Assembly: GCF_000527135.1 (NCBI RefSeq)
Contig: NZ_AZUP01000001.1
Location: forward strand, 2,480,001-2,544,000
From: Methyloversatilis discipulorum
GTDB lineage: Bacteria > Pseudomonadota > Gammaproteobacteria > Burkholderiales > Rhodocyclaceae
Reading direction: 5' to 3'
Length of the DNA: 64,000 nt
This document shows, piece by piece, positions 10,602 through 18,903 of this stretch. The number at the start of each line of letters is the position of its first letter. The stretch's first letter is position 1. Both the position numbers and the translations under genes were made by a program. The notes beneath the pieces were generated by a model. The model worked only from the letters and a program-made list of their open reading frames with translations, made no database searches and was not told where the DNA came from.

Positions 10602-10635
10602 GGGCGCAGCGCACGTCGTGATGGGCGCTGCGCCC
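10602..10635. repeat. 11-bp perfect inverted repeat between the two GlrR sites
   Basis: GGGCGCAGCGC (10602-10612) and GCGCTGCGCCC (10625-10635) flank a 12-base spacer. It fills the space between the two TGTC-N10-GACA sites and lies outside both predicted transcripts, so it is more likely a DNA-level element than a terminator. Confidence 0.6.
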
Positions 10636-10652
10636 CCTTCCACGCAGCCGAC

Positions 10653-10670
10653 TGTCGCGCTGCGGCGACA
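10653..10670. promoter_or_regulatory. GlrR operator, proximal (TGTC-N10-GACA)
   Basis: TGTC (10653-10656), ten bases, GACA (10667-10670), again with the longer TGTCGC/GCGACA symmetry. Its centre is 69 bp from that of the distal site and about 120 bp upstream of the predicted transcription start, a normal enhancer distance for a sigma-54 activator. Confidence 0.75.
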
Positions 10671-10722
10671 GAATCGCGGGCATTCGCTGCAGAGGCGCCG
10701 GGAAAGGTCGAATCGAAGCATG

Positions 10723-10735
10723 TAAATCATTGATT
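10723..10735 (-). promoter_or_regulatory. IHF consensus site
   Basis: On the plus strand the bases read TAA-ATCA-TTGATT, an exact match to YAA-N4-TTGATW (the reverse of WATCAA-N4-TTR). It lies in the only AT-rich stretch of the region, between the GlrR sites and the -24/-12 promoter, where IHF bends DNA at many sigma-54 promoters. Confidence 0.65.
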
Positions 10736-10754
10736 CAATATTAGATTTAACTCC

Positions 10755-10770
10755 AGGCACACGACTTGCG
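10755..10770 (+). promoter_or_regulatory. Sigma-54 (-24/-12) promoter of the bactofilin gene
   Basis: AGGCAC-N5-TTGC: GG at 10756-10757 and GC at 10768-10769, separated by exactly ten bases as sigma-54 requires. The only mismatch in the -24 block is A for T at its first base. The start of transcription would fall near 10780, giving a leader of about 44 nt to the ATG at 10824. Confidence 0.75.
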
Positions 10771-10823
10771 AACGGTCGGTGCGCGCCGTGCCGCACGGTG
10801 CGAGCCACTTTCAAGGAGAAGAC

Positions 10824-11405
10824 ATGTTCAACAAGCCCGGCCTGTTCCCGAAATCCACCGAATCCACGCTGCCGCGCACGATACGACCGGGCGGCGGCGG
10901 CACGTCCGGCAGCGGCATGACGGTGAGCACGACACCGTCGCCGGCCGCCCTGTCGCCGCAGCGCGACATCCCCGCGCCGCAGCCGTCGAAGCCGGAAGCG
11001 ATCGAACCCTCGCCCACCCACGGCAGCCGCCTCATCGTCGGCCCGGACGTGAAACTGCGTGGCGCGGAAATTCTCGATTGCGACACGCTGGTGGTCGAAG
11101 GCCGGGTCGAAGCGACGATGGACAGCCGCGTCATCCGCATCGCCGAGAACGGCGCCTACTCCGGCACCGTCAGCATCGACGTGGCTGAAATCCACGGCAA
11201 TTTCGACGGCGAGCTGACCGCACGCGAACAACTCATCGTCCACGCCACTGGCCGCGTCAGCGGCAAGATCCGCTACGGCAAGATCCATATCGAGGAAGGC
11301 GGCGAAATTTCCGGCGACATTAAATCGCTGGCCAGCGCCGGCAAGGAAAAGCCGGTCGAGCGCAAAGCCGACGAGCCGCGGTCGCTGACCGCGCTCGCCG
11401 GTTGA
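10824..11405 (+). CDS. Bactofilin (polymer-forming cytoskeletal protein)
   Basis: A 193-residue bactofilin (DUF583). A Pro/Ser-rich disordered N-terminus of about 70 residues precedes the right-handed beta-helix core (roughly residues 70-175), visible as repeated short hydrophobic-glycine strands such as VVEGRVEA, NGAYSGTVSI and GRVSGKIRYGKI. A Lys/Glu-rich tail follows. Bactofilins self-assemble into filaments at the membrane and often place cell-wall enzymes. I start at ATG 10824 because AAGGAG is seven bases upstream; an in-frame ATG at 10779 would lie at the predicted transcription start. It is divergent from glrK and preceded by GlrR sites, IHF and -24/-12 elements. It ends six bases from the convergent efflux operon. 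Confidence 0.88.
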   Translation: MFNKPGLFPKSTESTLPRTIRPGGGGTSGSGMTVSTTPSPAALSPQRDIPAPQPSKPEAIEPSPTHGSRLIVGPDVKLRGAEILDCDTLVVEGRVEATMDSRVIRIAENGAYSGTVSIDVAEIHGNFDGELTAREQLIVHATGRVSGKIRYGKIHIEEGGEISGDIKSLASAGKEKPVERKADEPRSLTALAG

Positions 11406-11411
11406 AGCGGA

Positions 11412-12854
11412 TCAGCGTGAGGACGACGCTGCGGCGTCGTCCGGCGCGGCCGCAGCCTCCTCACCCCATCCGCCGCCGAGCGCGGCGTACAGGTTCACCA
11501 CTTCGGCCAGTTGCCCCTGGCGTGCGCGCACCAGTGCCAGCGATGCCTCGTTGGCGGTGCGCTGCGCATCGAGCACTTCGAGATAGCGCGAGTAGCCCGC
11601 GTCGTAGCGCTTCTGCGCCAGCTGCAGGCTGCGCGCCGCGGCATCGGACTGCGCCTGCAGCGCGCTCACGCTCTGCGCGTACTGCTCGGCAGCCACCAGT
11701 GCGTCACGCACGTCGGTGAAGGCGTTGCGGATGGCCGCCACATAGCCGGCCAGCGCCTGCTTCTGCTGCGCCGTCGCCTGATCGACGCGGGCGCTGCGGC
11801 GGCCGGCGTCGAACAGCGGGAGGTCGAGTGCAACGCCCAGCGACCAGATATTGGCCGGGCCGCTGAACAGGTCCGACAATTCGCGGCTCTGCGAGCCGTA
11901 GTTGCCGGTCAGCGAAATCGACGGATAGAGCGCCGCCTTGGCGACACCGATCTGCGCATTGGCCGACGCCAGTTCCGCCTCCGCCTGTCGCACATCGGGA
12001 CGGGCGTCGAGCAGCGACGACGGCAAGCCGGCCGGCGGCAAGGGCGGCAGCGGCAGGCTGCGCAGGTCACCAGCCTCGATATGCATGCCCAGATTGCCGG
12101 TCAGCAGCGCGATCTGGTTTTCGGCGATGCCGCGGCTGCGCGCCAGATCGGCGATCTGCGCCTCGATCGCCGCGACCGCGCCGAGCGCCTGCTGCAGTTC
12201 CAGTTCGTTGGTAAGGCCACGCTCGACGCGGCTGCGCAGGATGTCCACGTTCTCGCGTCGCGTGGCCAGCGTGTCGCGCGACAGCACGAGCTGTGCGTCG
12301 AGCGCGCGCAGGTTCAGGTAGCCACCGACCAGCTGGCTCACCAGCGTCAATTCCACCGTGTCCTTCGCGTGCCGCGTGCCGAGCGCCTGCGCGCGCGCCG
12401 CCTCGCTGGCGCGGCGCAGCCGTCCCCAGAAATCGAGTTCGAACGAGGTCGATATCGCCGTCTGGAAGCTGTTGCGGTAGAGCGGCGCGCCGGCCGGTAT
12501 CGGCGCACCGACGCCACTGATGCGCGAACGGCTGGCACCGGCTTCGAGGCCGACGTCGGGGAACAATGCGGCACCGGCTTCGCGCAACAGCGCGTCGGCC
12601 TGTTCGATCCGTGCCGCGGCGCGCTGCACGTCGGCGTTGTCGGCCAGCGCCCGTTCGACCAGGGTGTTCAGCGTGTCGTCGTTGAACTGCTTCCACCAGC
12701 CACGCGCGACGGCGACCGGCGCCGCGTCCTGCGCCGGCGCGTACTGTGCCGGCAGATCGACCGTCGGGCGCACGTAGTCGGGGCCGACCATGCAGCCGGA
12801 CAGCAGCGCGGCGCAGGCAAGTGCGAGCGGCGTTTTCAGGGCGGCGGGACTCAT
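11412..12854 (-). CDS. RND efflux outer-membrane lipoprotein (OprM/NodT family)
   Basis: The outer-membrane channel of a tripartite efflux pump, 480 residues. It starts MSPAALKT with a lipobox ending at Cys21 (LLSGC), followed by MVGPDYVRP, which is characteristic of the NodT/OprM branch. Two OEP repeats follow (about 60-255 and 270-465), with the usual VERGLTNELELQQA and DARPDVRQAEAEL segments. It is the last gene of the minus-strand operon: its ATG overlaps the pump stop by four bases (ATGA), so translation is coupled. It ends facing the bactofilin gene, with no obvious terminator in the six-base gap. Confidence 0.92.
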   Translation of the reverse strand: MSPAALKTPLALACAALLSGCMVGPDYVRPTVDLPAQYAPAQDAAPVAVARGWWKQFNDDTLNTLVERALADNADVQRAAARIEQADALLREAGAALFPDVGLEAGASRSRISGVGAPIPAGAPLYRNSFQTAISTSFELDFWGRLRRASEAARAQALGTRHAKDTVELTLVSQLVGGYLNLRALDAQLVLSRDTLATRRENVDILRSRVERGLTNELELQQALGAVAAIEAQIADLARSRGIAENQIALLTGNLGMHIEAGDLRSLPLPPLPPAGLPSSLLDARPDVRQAEAELASANAQIGVAKAALYPSISLTGNYGSQSRELSDLFSGPANIWSLGVALDLPLFDAGRRSARVDQATAQQKQALAGYVAAIRNAFTDVRDALVAAEQYAQSVSALQAQSDAAARSLQLAQKRYDAGYSRYLEVLDAQRTANEASLALVRARQGQLAEVVNLYAALGGGWGEEAAAAPDDAAASSSR

Positions 12855-15800
12855 GCGGTCACCTCGTCGGCCGGGCCGTCGTCGCGGCGCGCCGCCTTGC
12901 GGCCGGCCATCCAGCTGTAGAACATCGGAATGAATATCGTGGCGATGAAGGTGGCGGCCAGCATGCCGCCGAACACGCCGGTACCCATCGAGCGGCGCGC
13001 CGCGGCACCGGCACCGGTGGCGGTGACCAGCGGCACGACGCCAAGGATGAAGGCCAGCGCCGTCATGCAGATCGGACGGAAGCGCAGTCGTGCCGCTTCC
13101 AGCGAGGCGGTGATGGCGTCCATGCCTTCCTGCTGCTTCTGCAGTGCGAACTCGACGATCAGGATGGCGTTCTTCGCCGCCAGGCCGACCAGCACCACCA
13201 GACCGATCTGGAAGTAGATGTCGTTCGGCATGCCGCGCATCCATACCGCCAGCAGCGCGCCGAGGATGGCGAACGGGATGGCCATGATGACCGCCAGCGG
13301 CAGCGACCAGCGCTCGTACTGCGCAGCGAGGATCAGGAACACCATGATGATGCCGAAACCGAGCGCCAGCACCGAGGTGATGCCGGTGCGCTTTTCCTGG
13401 TAGGCCTGACCCACCCATTCCAGCGTGTAACCGGCCGGCAGCACCTGGCGCGCCACCTCCTCGACCGCGGCGATGCCATCACCGGAGCTGCGACCGGGGG
13501 CCGCATTGCCCAGAATCTTGGCGGCGACGAAGCCGTTGAAGCGCTCGACCATTTCCGGCCCGACCACGGTGCGCACGCTGATCACCGCCGACAGCGGAAT
13601 CATCGCGCCGGAGTTCGACCGCACGTAGGGCTTGCCGAGATCCTCCGGCTTCATCCGGTAGGGGGCGTCGGCGCCGAGCTGCACCTTGTAGGTCTTGCCC
13701 GAACGGTTGAAGTCATTCACGTAAAGCGTGCCCATCGTCGCCTGCAGCGTCGAATACAGCGCGTCGAGCGGAATGCCGAGCGACAGCGCCTTCGGCTCGT
13801 CGACATCCACCGCGAGCTGCGGTGACGACACGCGGAAGAAGGTTTTCACGTCTACCAGTTCCGGCCGCTTGTTCAGCTCGGCGATCAGCTGACCGGTGAT
13901 GGCCGCCAGCTTGCGCGCGTCCGAATCCTCGCGCGCCTGCACATAGGCCTCGAAGCCGCCGGCTGCGCCCAGACCCTGGATCGGTGGAGGATTGAAGATG
14001 AAGCCCATGCCGTCTGTCAGCTTCATGCCTTCGGCCGCGATCACCTTCTGCAGGTCGTCGGCCGTGGTCGCGCGGTCCTTCCACGGTTTCAGCACGACGA
14101 AAGTCATCGCCACGCTGGGCCGGTTGTTGCCGGTGATGAAGTCCATGCCGCGCACCATGAACACGTTCTCCACCGCCGGGTGCTCGTTGATGACGCGACG
14201 GATCTTCTCGAACGATACCTCGGTGCGCTCGGCCGACGCACCGTCGGGCAGCGTGACGAAACCGAACAGATAGCCCTGGTCCTCGGACGGCACGAAGGCA
14301 CCGGGCACGACGCGGAACATGAAACCGGCGCCGGCGAACAGCAGCAGCACCAGCAGCGTCGCCACCACACGATGGCGCAGCGTGGCACCGACGGTGCCCG
14401 TATACAGCCGGGTGAGCCATTCGAAGCCGCGGTTGAACGGGCGGAAGAATTTCACCTCGCCCTCGTGCTCCTTCAGCATCAGCGCGCACAGCGCAGGCGT
14501 CAGCGTCAGCGCGACCACGCCGGAGATCGTCACCGAGATCGCCACCGTGGCGGCGAACTGCTGGTAGAGCTGACCGGCGATGCCGCCGAGGAAGGCGACC
14601 GGCACGAACACCGCACACAGCACCAGCACCATCGCCACCAGCGCGCCGGACACCTCGCGCATCGCCGCCATCGACGCCTCCTTGGGCGGCAGCGCGTGCT
14701 CGCGCATCTGGCGCTCGACGTTCTCCAGCACGACGATGGCGTCATCGACCACGATGCCGATCGACAGCACCATCGCGAACAGCGTCAGCGTGTTGATCGA
14801 GAAGCCGAGCGCCCACAGACCGGCGAAGGTGCCGACCAGCGACACCGGCACCGCGATCAGCGGAATCAGCGTGGCGCGCCAGTTCTGCAGAAACACCCAC
14901 ACCACCAGCACGACGAGGATGGTGGCCTCGGCCAGCGTATGCACCACCTCCTTGATCGACTCGCTGATGAAGCGTGTGGTGTCGTTCGGAATGATGAATT
15001 CAGTCCCTTCGGGCAGACGCTGCGACAGTTCGTCGAGCTTGGCGCGCACTGCCTTGGCGGTGTCGAGCGCGTTGGCGCCCGACTGCAGATAGACACCCAT
15101 ACCCGACACCGGCGTGCCATTCACCTTGGTCGTGCGGTCGTAGTTCTCGGCACCGAGTTCGATGCGGGCGACGTCCTTCAGGCGCACCACGCCGCCAGGC
15201 CCGTCGGCGCGCAGGATGATGTTCTCGAACTGCGGAATGTCGAGCAGGCGGCCCTTGGCGGTCACCGTGTAGGTGAGCTGCTGGCCGTTGGTGACCGGCT
15301 CCTGACCGATGCGGCCGACTGCGTTCTGCGCGTTCTGCACACGGATGGCGGCCGCCACCTCGGTGGTCGTGATGCCGAGGCGTGCCATCACGTCCGGCTT
15401 CAGCCAGACGCGCATCGCGTACGGCGCGTCGAAGGCGATGGCGTCACCGACGCCGGGCAGGCGGCGCAGTTCCTCCAGCACGTTCACCTGCACGTAGTTG
15501 GTCAGGAACAGCGTGTCGCGCTGACCGTCGTTCGACTTCAGCGCGGCGATCATCAGCAGGTTGTTCGAGCGCTTGCGCACCACCAGACCGGACCGGCGCA
15601 CGTCTTCCGGCAGCCGCGACTCGGCCACTGAAATTCGGTTGTTCACCGCGATCAGCGCGGTATCGGGATTGGTGCCCACCTCGAAGGTGAGCGTGATGGT
15701 GACGGTGCCGTTGGAGGTCGACGTCGAGTTGAAGTACAGCAGACCTTCGATGCCGGACAGTTGCTCCTCGATCGGCGCCGCCACCGTGCGCGCCAGCGTT

Positions 15801-15964
15801 TCCGAGTTGGCGCCCGGATAGGTGGCGGTGACGATGACGGTGGGCGGCGAAATTTCCGGGTACTGCGCGATCGGCAGCGACAGCGAGGCCACCAGGCCCG
15901 CGATCATGATGACGATGGAGATGACGCCCGAAAAGATCGGGCGGTTGATGAAGAAGCGGGCCAT
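12851..15964 (-). CDS. RND multidrug efflux pump, inner-membrane component (HAE1, MexF/OqxB-like)
   Basis: A 1037-residue proton-driven drug exporter of the AcrB superfamily. It starts MARFFINRPIFSGVISIVIM, the TM1 typical of HAE1 pumps. The TM4 proton-relay pair is present in SIGIVVDDAIVVLENVER, and the paired LNK/PN1-PC2 porter segments and second half (TM7-TM12) are complete. The YPGANSETLARTVAAPIEEQ stretch looks closer to MexF/OqxB/BpeF than to AcrB, suggesting chloramphenicol, quinolone or trimethoprim-type substrates, but substrate range cannot be read from sequence. It lies 14 bp downstream of the adaptor gene and overlaps the channel gene. Confidence 0.95.
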   Translation of the reverse strand: MARFFINRPIFSGVISIVIMIAGLVASLSLPIAQYPEISPPTVIVTATYPGANSETLARTVAAPIEEQLSGIEGLLYFNSTSTSNGTVTITLTFEVGTNPDTALIAVNNRISVAESRLPEDVRRSGLVVRKRSNNLLMIAALKSNDGQRDTLFLTNYVQVNVLEELRRLPGVGDAIAFDAPYAMRVWLKPDVMARLGITTTEVAAAIRVQNAQNAVGRIGQEPVTNGQQLTYTVTAKGRLLDIPQFENIILRADGPGGVVRLKDVARIELGAENYDRTTKVNGTPVSGMGVYLQSGANALDTAKAVRAKLDELSQRLPEGTEFIIPNDTTRFISESIKEVVHTLAEATILVVLVVWVFLQNWRATLIPLIAVPVSLVGTFAGLWALGFSINTLTLFAMVLSIGIVVDDAIVVLENVERQMREHALPPKEASMAAMREVSGALVAMVLVLCAVFVPVAFLGGIAGQLYQQFAATVAISVTISGVVALTLTPALCALMLKEHEGEVKFFRPFNRGFEWLTRLYTGTVGATLRHRVVATLLVLLLFAGAGFMFRVVPGAFVPSEDQGYLFGFVTLPDGASAERTEVSFEKIRRVINEHPAVENVFMVRGMDFITGNNRPSVAMTFVVLKPWKDRATTADDLQKVIAAEGMKLTDGMGFIFNPPPIQGLGAAGGFEAYVQAREDSDARKLAAITGQLIAELNKRPELVDVKTFFRVSSPQLAVDVDEPKALSLGIPLDALYSTLQATMGTLYVNDFNRSGKTYKVQLGADAPYRMKPEDLGKPYVRSNSGAMIPLSAVISVRTVVGPEMVERFNGFVAAKILGNAAPGRSSGDGIAAVEEVARQVLPAGYTLEWVGQAYQEKRTGITSVLALGFGIIMVFLILAAQYERWSLPLAVIMAIPFAILGALLAVWMRGMPNDIYFQIGLVVLVGLAAKNAILIVEFALQKQQEGMDAITASLEAARLRFRPICMTALAFILGVVPLVTATGAGAAARRSMGTGVFGGMLAATFIATIFIPMFYSWMAGRKAARRDDGPADEVTA

Positions 15965-15978
15965 GTGCGGGCGCTCCT

Positions 15979-17202
15979 TCAGGACTTCGCCGGCGGCGCG
16001 GCTTCACCCGCCGCGCGCGGCGCCACCGGCGCGCCCGGTCGCAGCTTGATCAGGTTATCGACGATGACACGGTCGCCGGCCTGCAGGCCGCCGGTCACCA
16101 CCCAGTCCTTGCCCTGCCACTGGCCGAGCTTGACCGGGCGCGGCTCCACCTTGCCCTCGGCATTGGCCAGCATCACCACCGGACCGCTCTCGGTCTGCGT
16201 CACCGCAGCCTGCGGCACCAGGAACACATTGTCGCGCTCACCGGCGATCACCCGCGCGCGGACGAACTGGCCGGGCAGCACGACGGCGTCGGCGTTGGCG
16301 AACTCGGCGCGCATTTCCAGCGTGCCCAGCGCCGGATCGATACGGCTGGCGGAGAAATTGATGCGGCCGCGCTGCGGCAGGATGCTGCCGTCCGGCAGCT
16401 GCAGCTCGACCTCGCGGAAGCTGCGCACGGCGGCACGCCCACCCGGCACGGCGGCCAGGTCGTTGTCGGACAGACTGAAGCGCACCCAGATCGGGTTGAT
16501 CTGCGCAATCGTGGTGAGCAGGCTGTCGCTGCCGGTATTCACCAGCGAACCTTCCGAGCGATGAGCCCGCCCGGTCACGCCAGCCACCGGTGCGGTCACC
16601 TGCGTGTAGCTCAGATTCAGTTCCGCCTCGCGCACCGCCGCCTCGGCGGATTTCACTGTGGCGCGGGCCACTGCGCTGGCCGAGCGGGCGTCGTCGAACT
16701 CCTTCTGGCTGATCGCCTTCTCAGCCACCAGCCCGGTCAGACGCTGCGCTTCGCGCGCCGTCTGTTCCTCGACCGCCTGCGCTTCGGCCAGACGCGCCTT
16801 GGCCTGCGCCAGTGCGATCTCGAACGGTGCACGCTCGATGCGGAACAGCATCTGCCCGGCCTTGACCGGCTCACCTTCGCGGAACAGCCACTTTTCGAGA
16901 ATGCCGCTGACCCGCGCACGCACTTCGACTTCGCGCGCACCTTCGGCCTGCGCCACCGCCTCGACGACGAGCGGCGCCTGCGTCGGCGCCACCTCGATCA
17001 CGGTGACCGGCAGTGCCTGCGGGGCCGCAGCTGCCGGCTGCGCTGACTTGTCACCACTGCAGGCGGACAGCAACAGCGCCGCTGCAATCAGCACGACGAA
17101 ACCGAAAGAGGTGTGGAGCGGAGAAAGTCGGCGTCCCGGGCGCACGGCCAGGCGGGAAATCGGACGCGAGGCGGGCACGGCGGCCGCGGAGCGGACAGGC
17201 AT
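15979..17202 (-). CDS. RND efflux periplasmic adaptor lipoprotein
   Basis: The membrane fusion protein of the pump, 407 residues. The N-terminus is arginine-rich, then a hydrophobic core ends in a lipobox at about Cys48 (LLLSAC). The biotinyl/lipoyl half-motifs flank an alpha-hairpin (about residues 115-190), followed by the beta-barrel and membrane-proximal domain. I start at ATG 17202, which has AGGAGAG upstream; an in-frame start at 17241 would lie within the promoter. It is the first gene of the adaptor-pump-channel operon, and its promoter carries a palindromic operator. Confidence 0.92.
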   Translation of the reverse strand: MPVRSAAAVPASRPISRLAVRPGRRLSPLHTSFGFVVLIAAALLLSACSGDKSAQPAAAAPQALPVTVIEVAPTQAPLVVEAVAQAEGAREVEVRARVSGILEKWLFREGEPVKAGQMLFRIERAPFEIALAQAKARLAEAQAVEEQTAREAQRLTGLVAEKAISQKEFDDARSASAVARATVKSAEAAVREAELNLSYTQVTAPVAGVTGRAHRSEGSLVNTGSDSLLTTIAQINPIWVRFSLSDNDLAAVPGGRAAVRSFREVELQLPDGSILPQRGRINFSASRIDPALGTLEMRAEFANADAVVLPGQFVRARVIAGERDNVFLVPQAAVTQTESGPVVMLANAEGKVEPRPVKLGQWQGKDWVVTGGLQAGDRVIVDNLIKLRPGAPVAPRAAGEAAPPAKS

Positions 17203-17230
17203 CGGGGAACTCTCCTGAATTCGGCCTGCA

Positions 17231-17258
17231 ATTATATACAAGCACGAATGTTTGTAAA
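17231..17258 (-). promoter_or_regulatory. Promoter of the RND efflux operon
   Basis: Reading the minus strand: -35 TTTACA (17258-17253), a 16-bp spacer, then a perfect -10 TATAAT (17236-17231). The -10 is about 29 bp before the adaptor start codon, so the leader is very short. Confidence 0.7.
17237..17256. promoter_or_regulatory. AcrR/TtgR-like operator inside the efflux promoter
   Basis: TACAAGCA-CGAA-TGTTTGTA is a 20-bp palindrome (7 of 8 arm positions match) that fills the spacer between -35 and -10. Its shape resembles operators of TetR-family efflux repressors such as AcrR and TtgR. No TetR-type gene lies on either side. Confidence 0.65.
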
Positions 17259-17307
17259 TTTGCCCCAGCCGGACAGTACAACGCGCGGCCGGCGAACTGT
17301 CACTGAG

Positions 17308-18699
17308 TCAGGACGGCGCCGTTTCGGTTCCTGCGCCCTGCGGATTTTCGTGCACCGCACCGTCCGGTATGCCCTGCAGACGCCGTCGCACCATGTGGAT
17401 GTGAGCGCGCAGCTGGTAGTGGTAATCGGAATGCGCCAACGGCACGTGGATGCGCGCCACCGCCGCCTCGATGCGGTCGATGTCGTCCAGCCACTCGGCC
17501 CGGCTGCGCGTCTGATCGGGCAGCATGGCCTGACGTTCGACGTCCTTCAGTTCGCCGTACCAGCGGTACAGCTTGCTGCGCACGCGCCAGACGTAGAGCT
17601 GCGGCAGTATCTTGAACAGCGGCACGGCCAGGGCCAGCAGCGGCACCAGCAGTACAAGCATGCGATCGAACAGGTTGGCGATCGAGAAGGGCAGGTAGCG
17701 CTGCAGGAAAGGCGGACCGACCTCATAGAAGCGCTTGGCGCGCGGATGCAGTTCGAAATCGCCGCCGTCGGGCTTCGGGAACTCGCCCGGCCGCTGAAAC
17801 ACGCTGGCTTCGGCATGCGCCGGCTTCATCGCGCCCAGCATCAGGTCGATCAGCGCCGGATGCGTGTCCTCGCGCGCCACCATATAAGCCTGCGTCGCCA
17901 CCAGCGACACATCCCTGGGCGGAATGTCGCGCACGAAATCGATGGCGCCGCGTGGCAGCGTCAGCATGGTCAGATGCGGGAAGCGACGCGAGTAGGCGGG
18001 CGCCTGCGTCATGCTCATCAGCGAAATCCCGTCCGAATAGAGCAGCGCCCACACGCTGGCCGAATGCACCGCGCCAACCACGACCAGCGCGTCGATGCGG
18101 CGGTCGCGCAGCGCGGTGACGCCGGCGATTCCGCTCAGCGGCAGCAGGCGCCGCTTGTCGTCGGCCATGCCGTGCGCGGCCAGCATCTGCAGCGCAAGAT
18201 GGCGGGTGCCGCTGCCTTCGGGCCCGACGCCGATGCGCAGACCCTTCAACTGATCCAGCCGCTCCAGCCCGGGCCGACCGCGGTAGAACACCCACACCGG
18301 TTCGTAATAGGCGGCCCCGAGCGACAGCAGCCCGGGCGGGTGATCTTCCGCGCTGCCGCCCTGGACAAAAGCGAAATCGACGGTCTGTTCCGGGTCGTTC
18401 AGGCGCTTCAGGTTCTCGATCGAACCGGCGCTCTCGAGCGCTTTCACGCCGACGCCGAAGGGTTCGATCAGCGGCTTGTAGCGCGCGCAGAACGATTCGT
18501 AGGCTGAACCCTGTGCGCCGCAGGAAATCGTCGTCTGATCCGGCGGCGCCGGCTTGATGTAGCGGGCGGCGAACCAGAAACCGGCGGCGATGATGAGCAG
18601 GGCCGGCAGACCGAGCGCGAACATGTCACGGAAGGACAGCTGGCGCAGCCAGTTGCGCAGCGCGGAGGCACGGAGCGTATAGGGCGTCGGAGCATTCAT
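17308..18699 (-). CDS. TAXI-family TRAP solute-binding protein, membrane-anchored
   Basis: A 463-residue protein with the TAXI (TRAP-associated extracytoplasmic immunogenic) fold: N-terminal TM anchor (about residues 25-45), then the periplasmic binding domain with the GAQGSAYESFC and RIGVGPEGSGTRHLA stretches, and a C-terminal TM segment (near residues 335-360) followed by a charged cytoplasmic tail of about 100 residues. Soluble TAXI proteins deliver substrates such as glutamate to TRAP permeases, but no permease gene is adjacent. Membrane-anchored orphans of this form are common in betaproteobacteria; whether they transport or sense is unknown. I start at the ATG of MNAPTPYT (18699). It reads toward the efflux operon but ends 105 bp before it. 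Confidence 0.75.
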   Translation of the reverse strand: MNAPTPYTLRASALRNWLRQLSFRDMFALGLPALLIIAAGFWFAARYIKPAPPDQTTISCGAQGSAYESFCARYKPLIEPFGVGVKALESAGSIENLKRLNDPEQTVDFAFVQGGSAEDHPPGLLSLGAAYYEPVWVFYRGRPGLERLDQLKGLRIGVGPEGSGTRHLALQMLAAHGMADDKRRLLPLSGIAGVTALRDRRIDALVVVGAVHSASVWALLYSDGISLMSMTQAPAYSRRFPHLTMLTLPRGAIDFVRDIPPRDVSLVATQAYMVAREDTHPALIDLMLGAMKPAHAEASVFQRPGEFPKPDGGDFELHPRAKRFYEVGPPFLQRYLPFSIANLFDRMLVLLVPLLALAVPLFKILPQLYVWRVRSKLYRWYGELKDVERQAMLPDQTRSRAEWLDDIDRIEAAVARIHVPLAHSDYHYQLRAHIHMVRRRLQGIPDGAVHENPQGAGTETAPS

Positions 18700-18792
18700 C
18701 GGGCAGTAGGGTAGCGCGCCGACCGGGCTCGCGCACAGCCTGATGCCCTCGCGCACATCTGTTTCATTCTGTCAGCCGCGATCCGGGGCATC

Positions 18793-18820
18793 TAAAGTCG
18801 CCCGCGCGCGGCGCCGTTAT
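18793..18820 (+). promoter_or_regulatory. Possible FliA (sigma-28) promoter
   Basis: TAAAGTCG (18793-18800) and GCCGTTAT (18813-18820) resemble the flagellar sigma-28 consensus TAAAGTTT-N11-GCCGATAA, but the spacer is 12 rather than 11 bases and two positions of each box differ. It lies 84 bp upstream of the HD-GYP regulator. Confidence 0.3.
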
Positions 18821-18903
18821 TCCTTCGTGCGGAAAGGATGGATCGGGCGGGCCGATCGGGCACCGCCGCACATCGAACAAGATACGCACACGGGGTGCCC
18901 TGG

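Noticed and set aside
12855..13418. Upstream extension of the efflux channel gene
   Set aside because: The frame runs open into the pump gene, but MSPAALKT with a lipobox at 12854 is the clear start.
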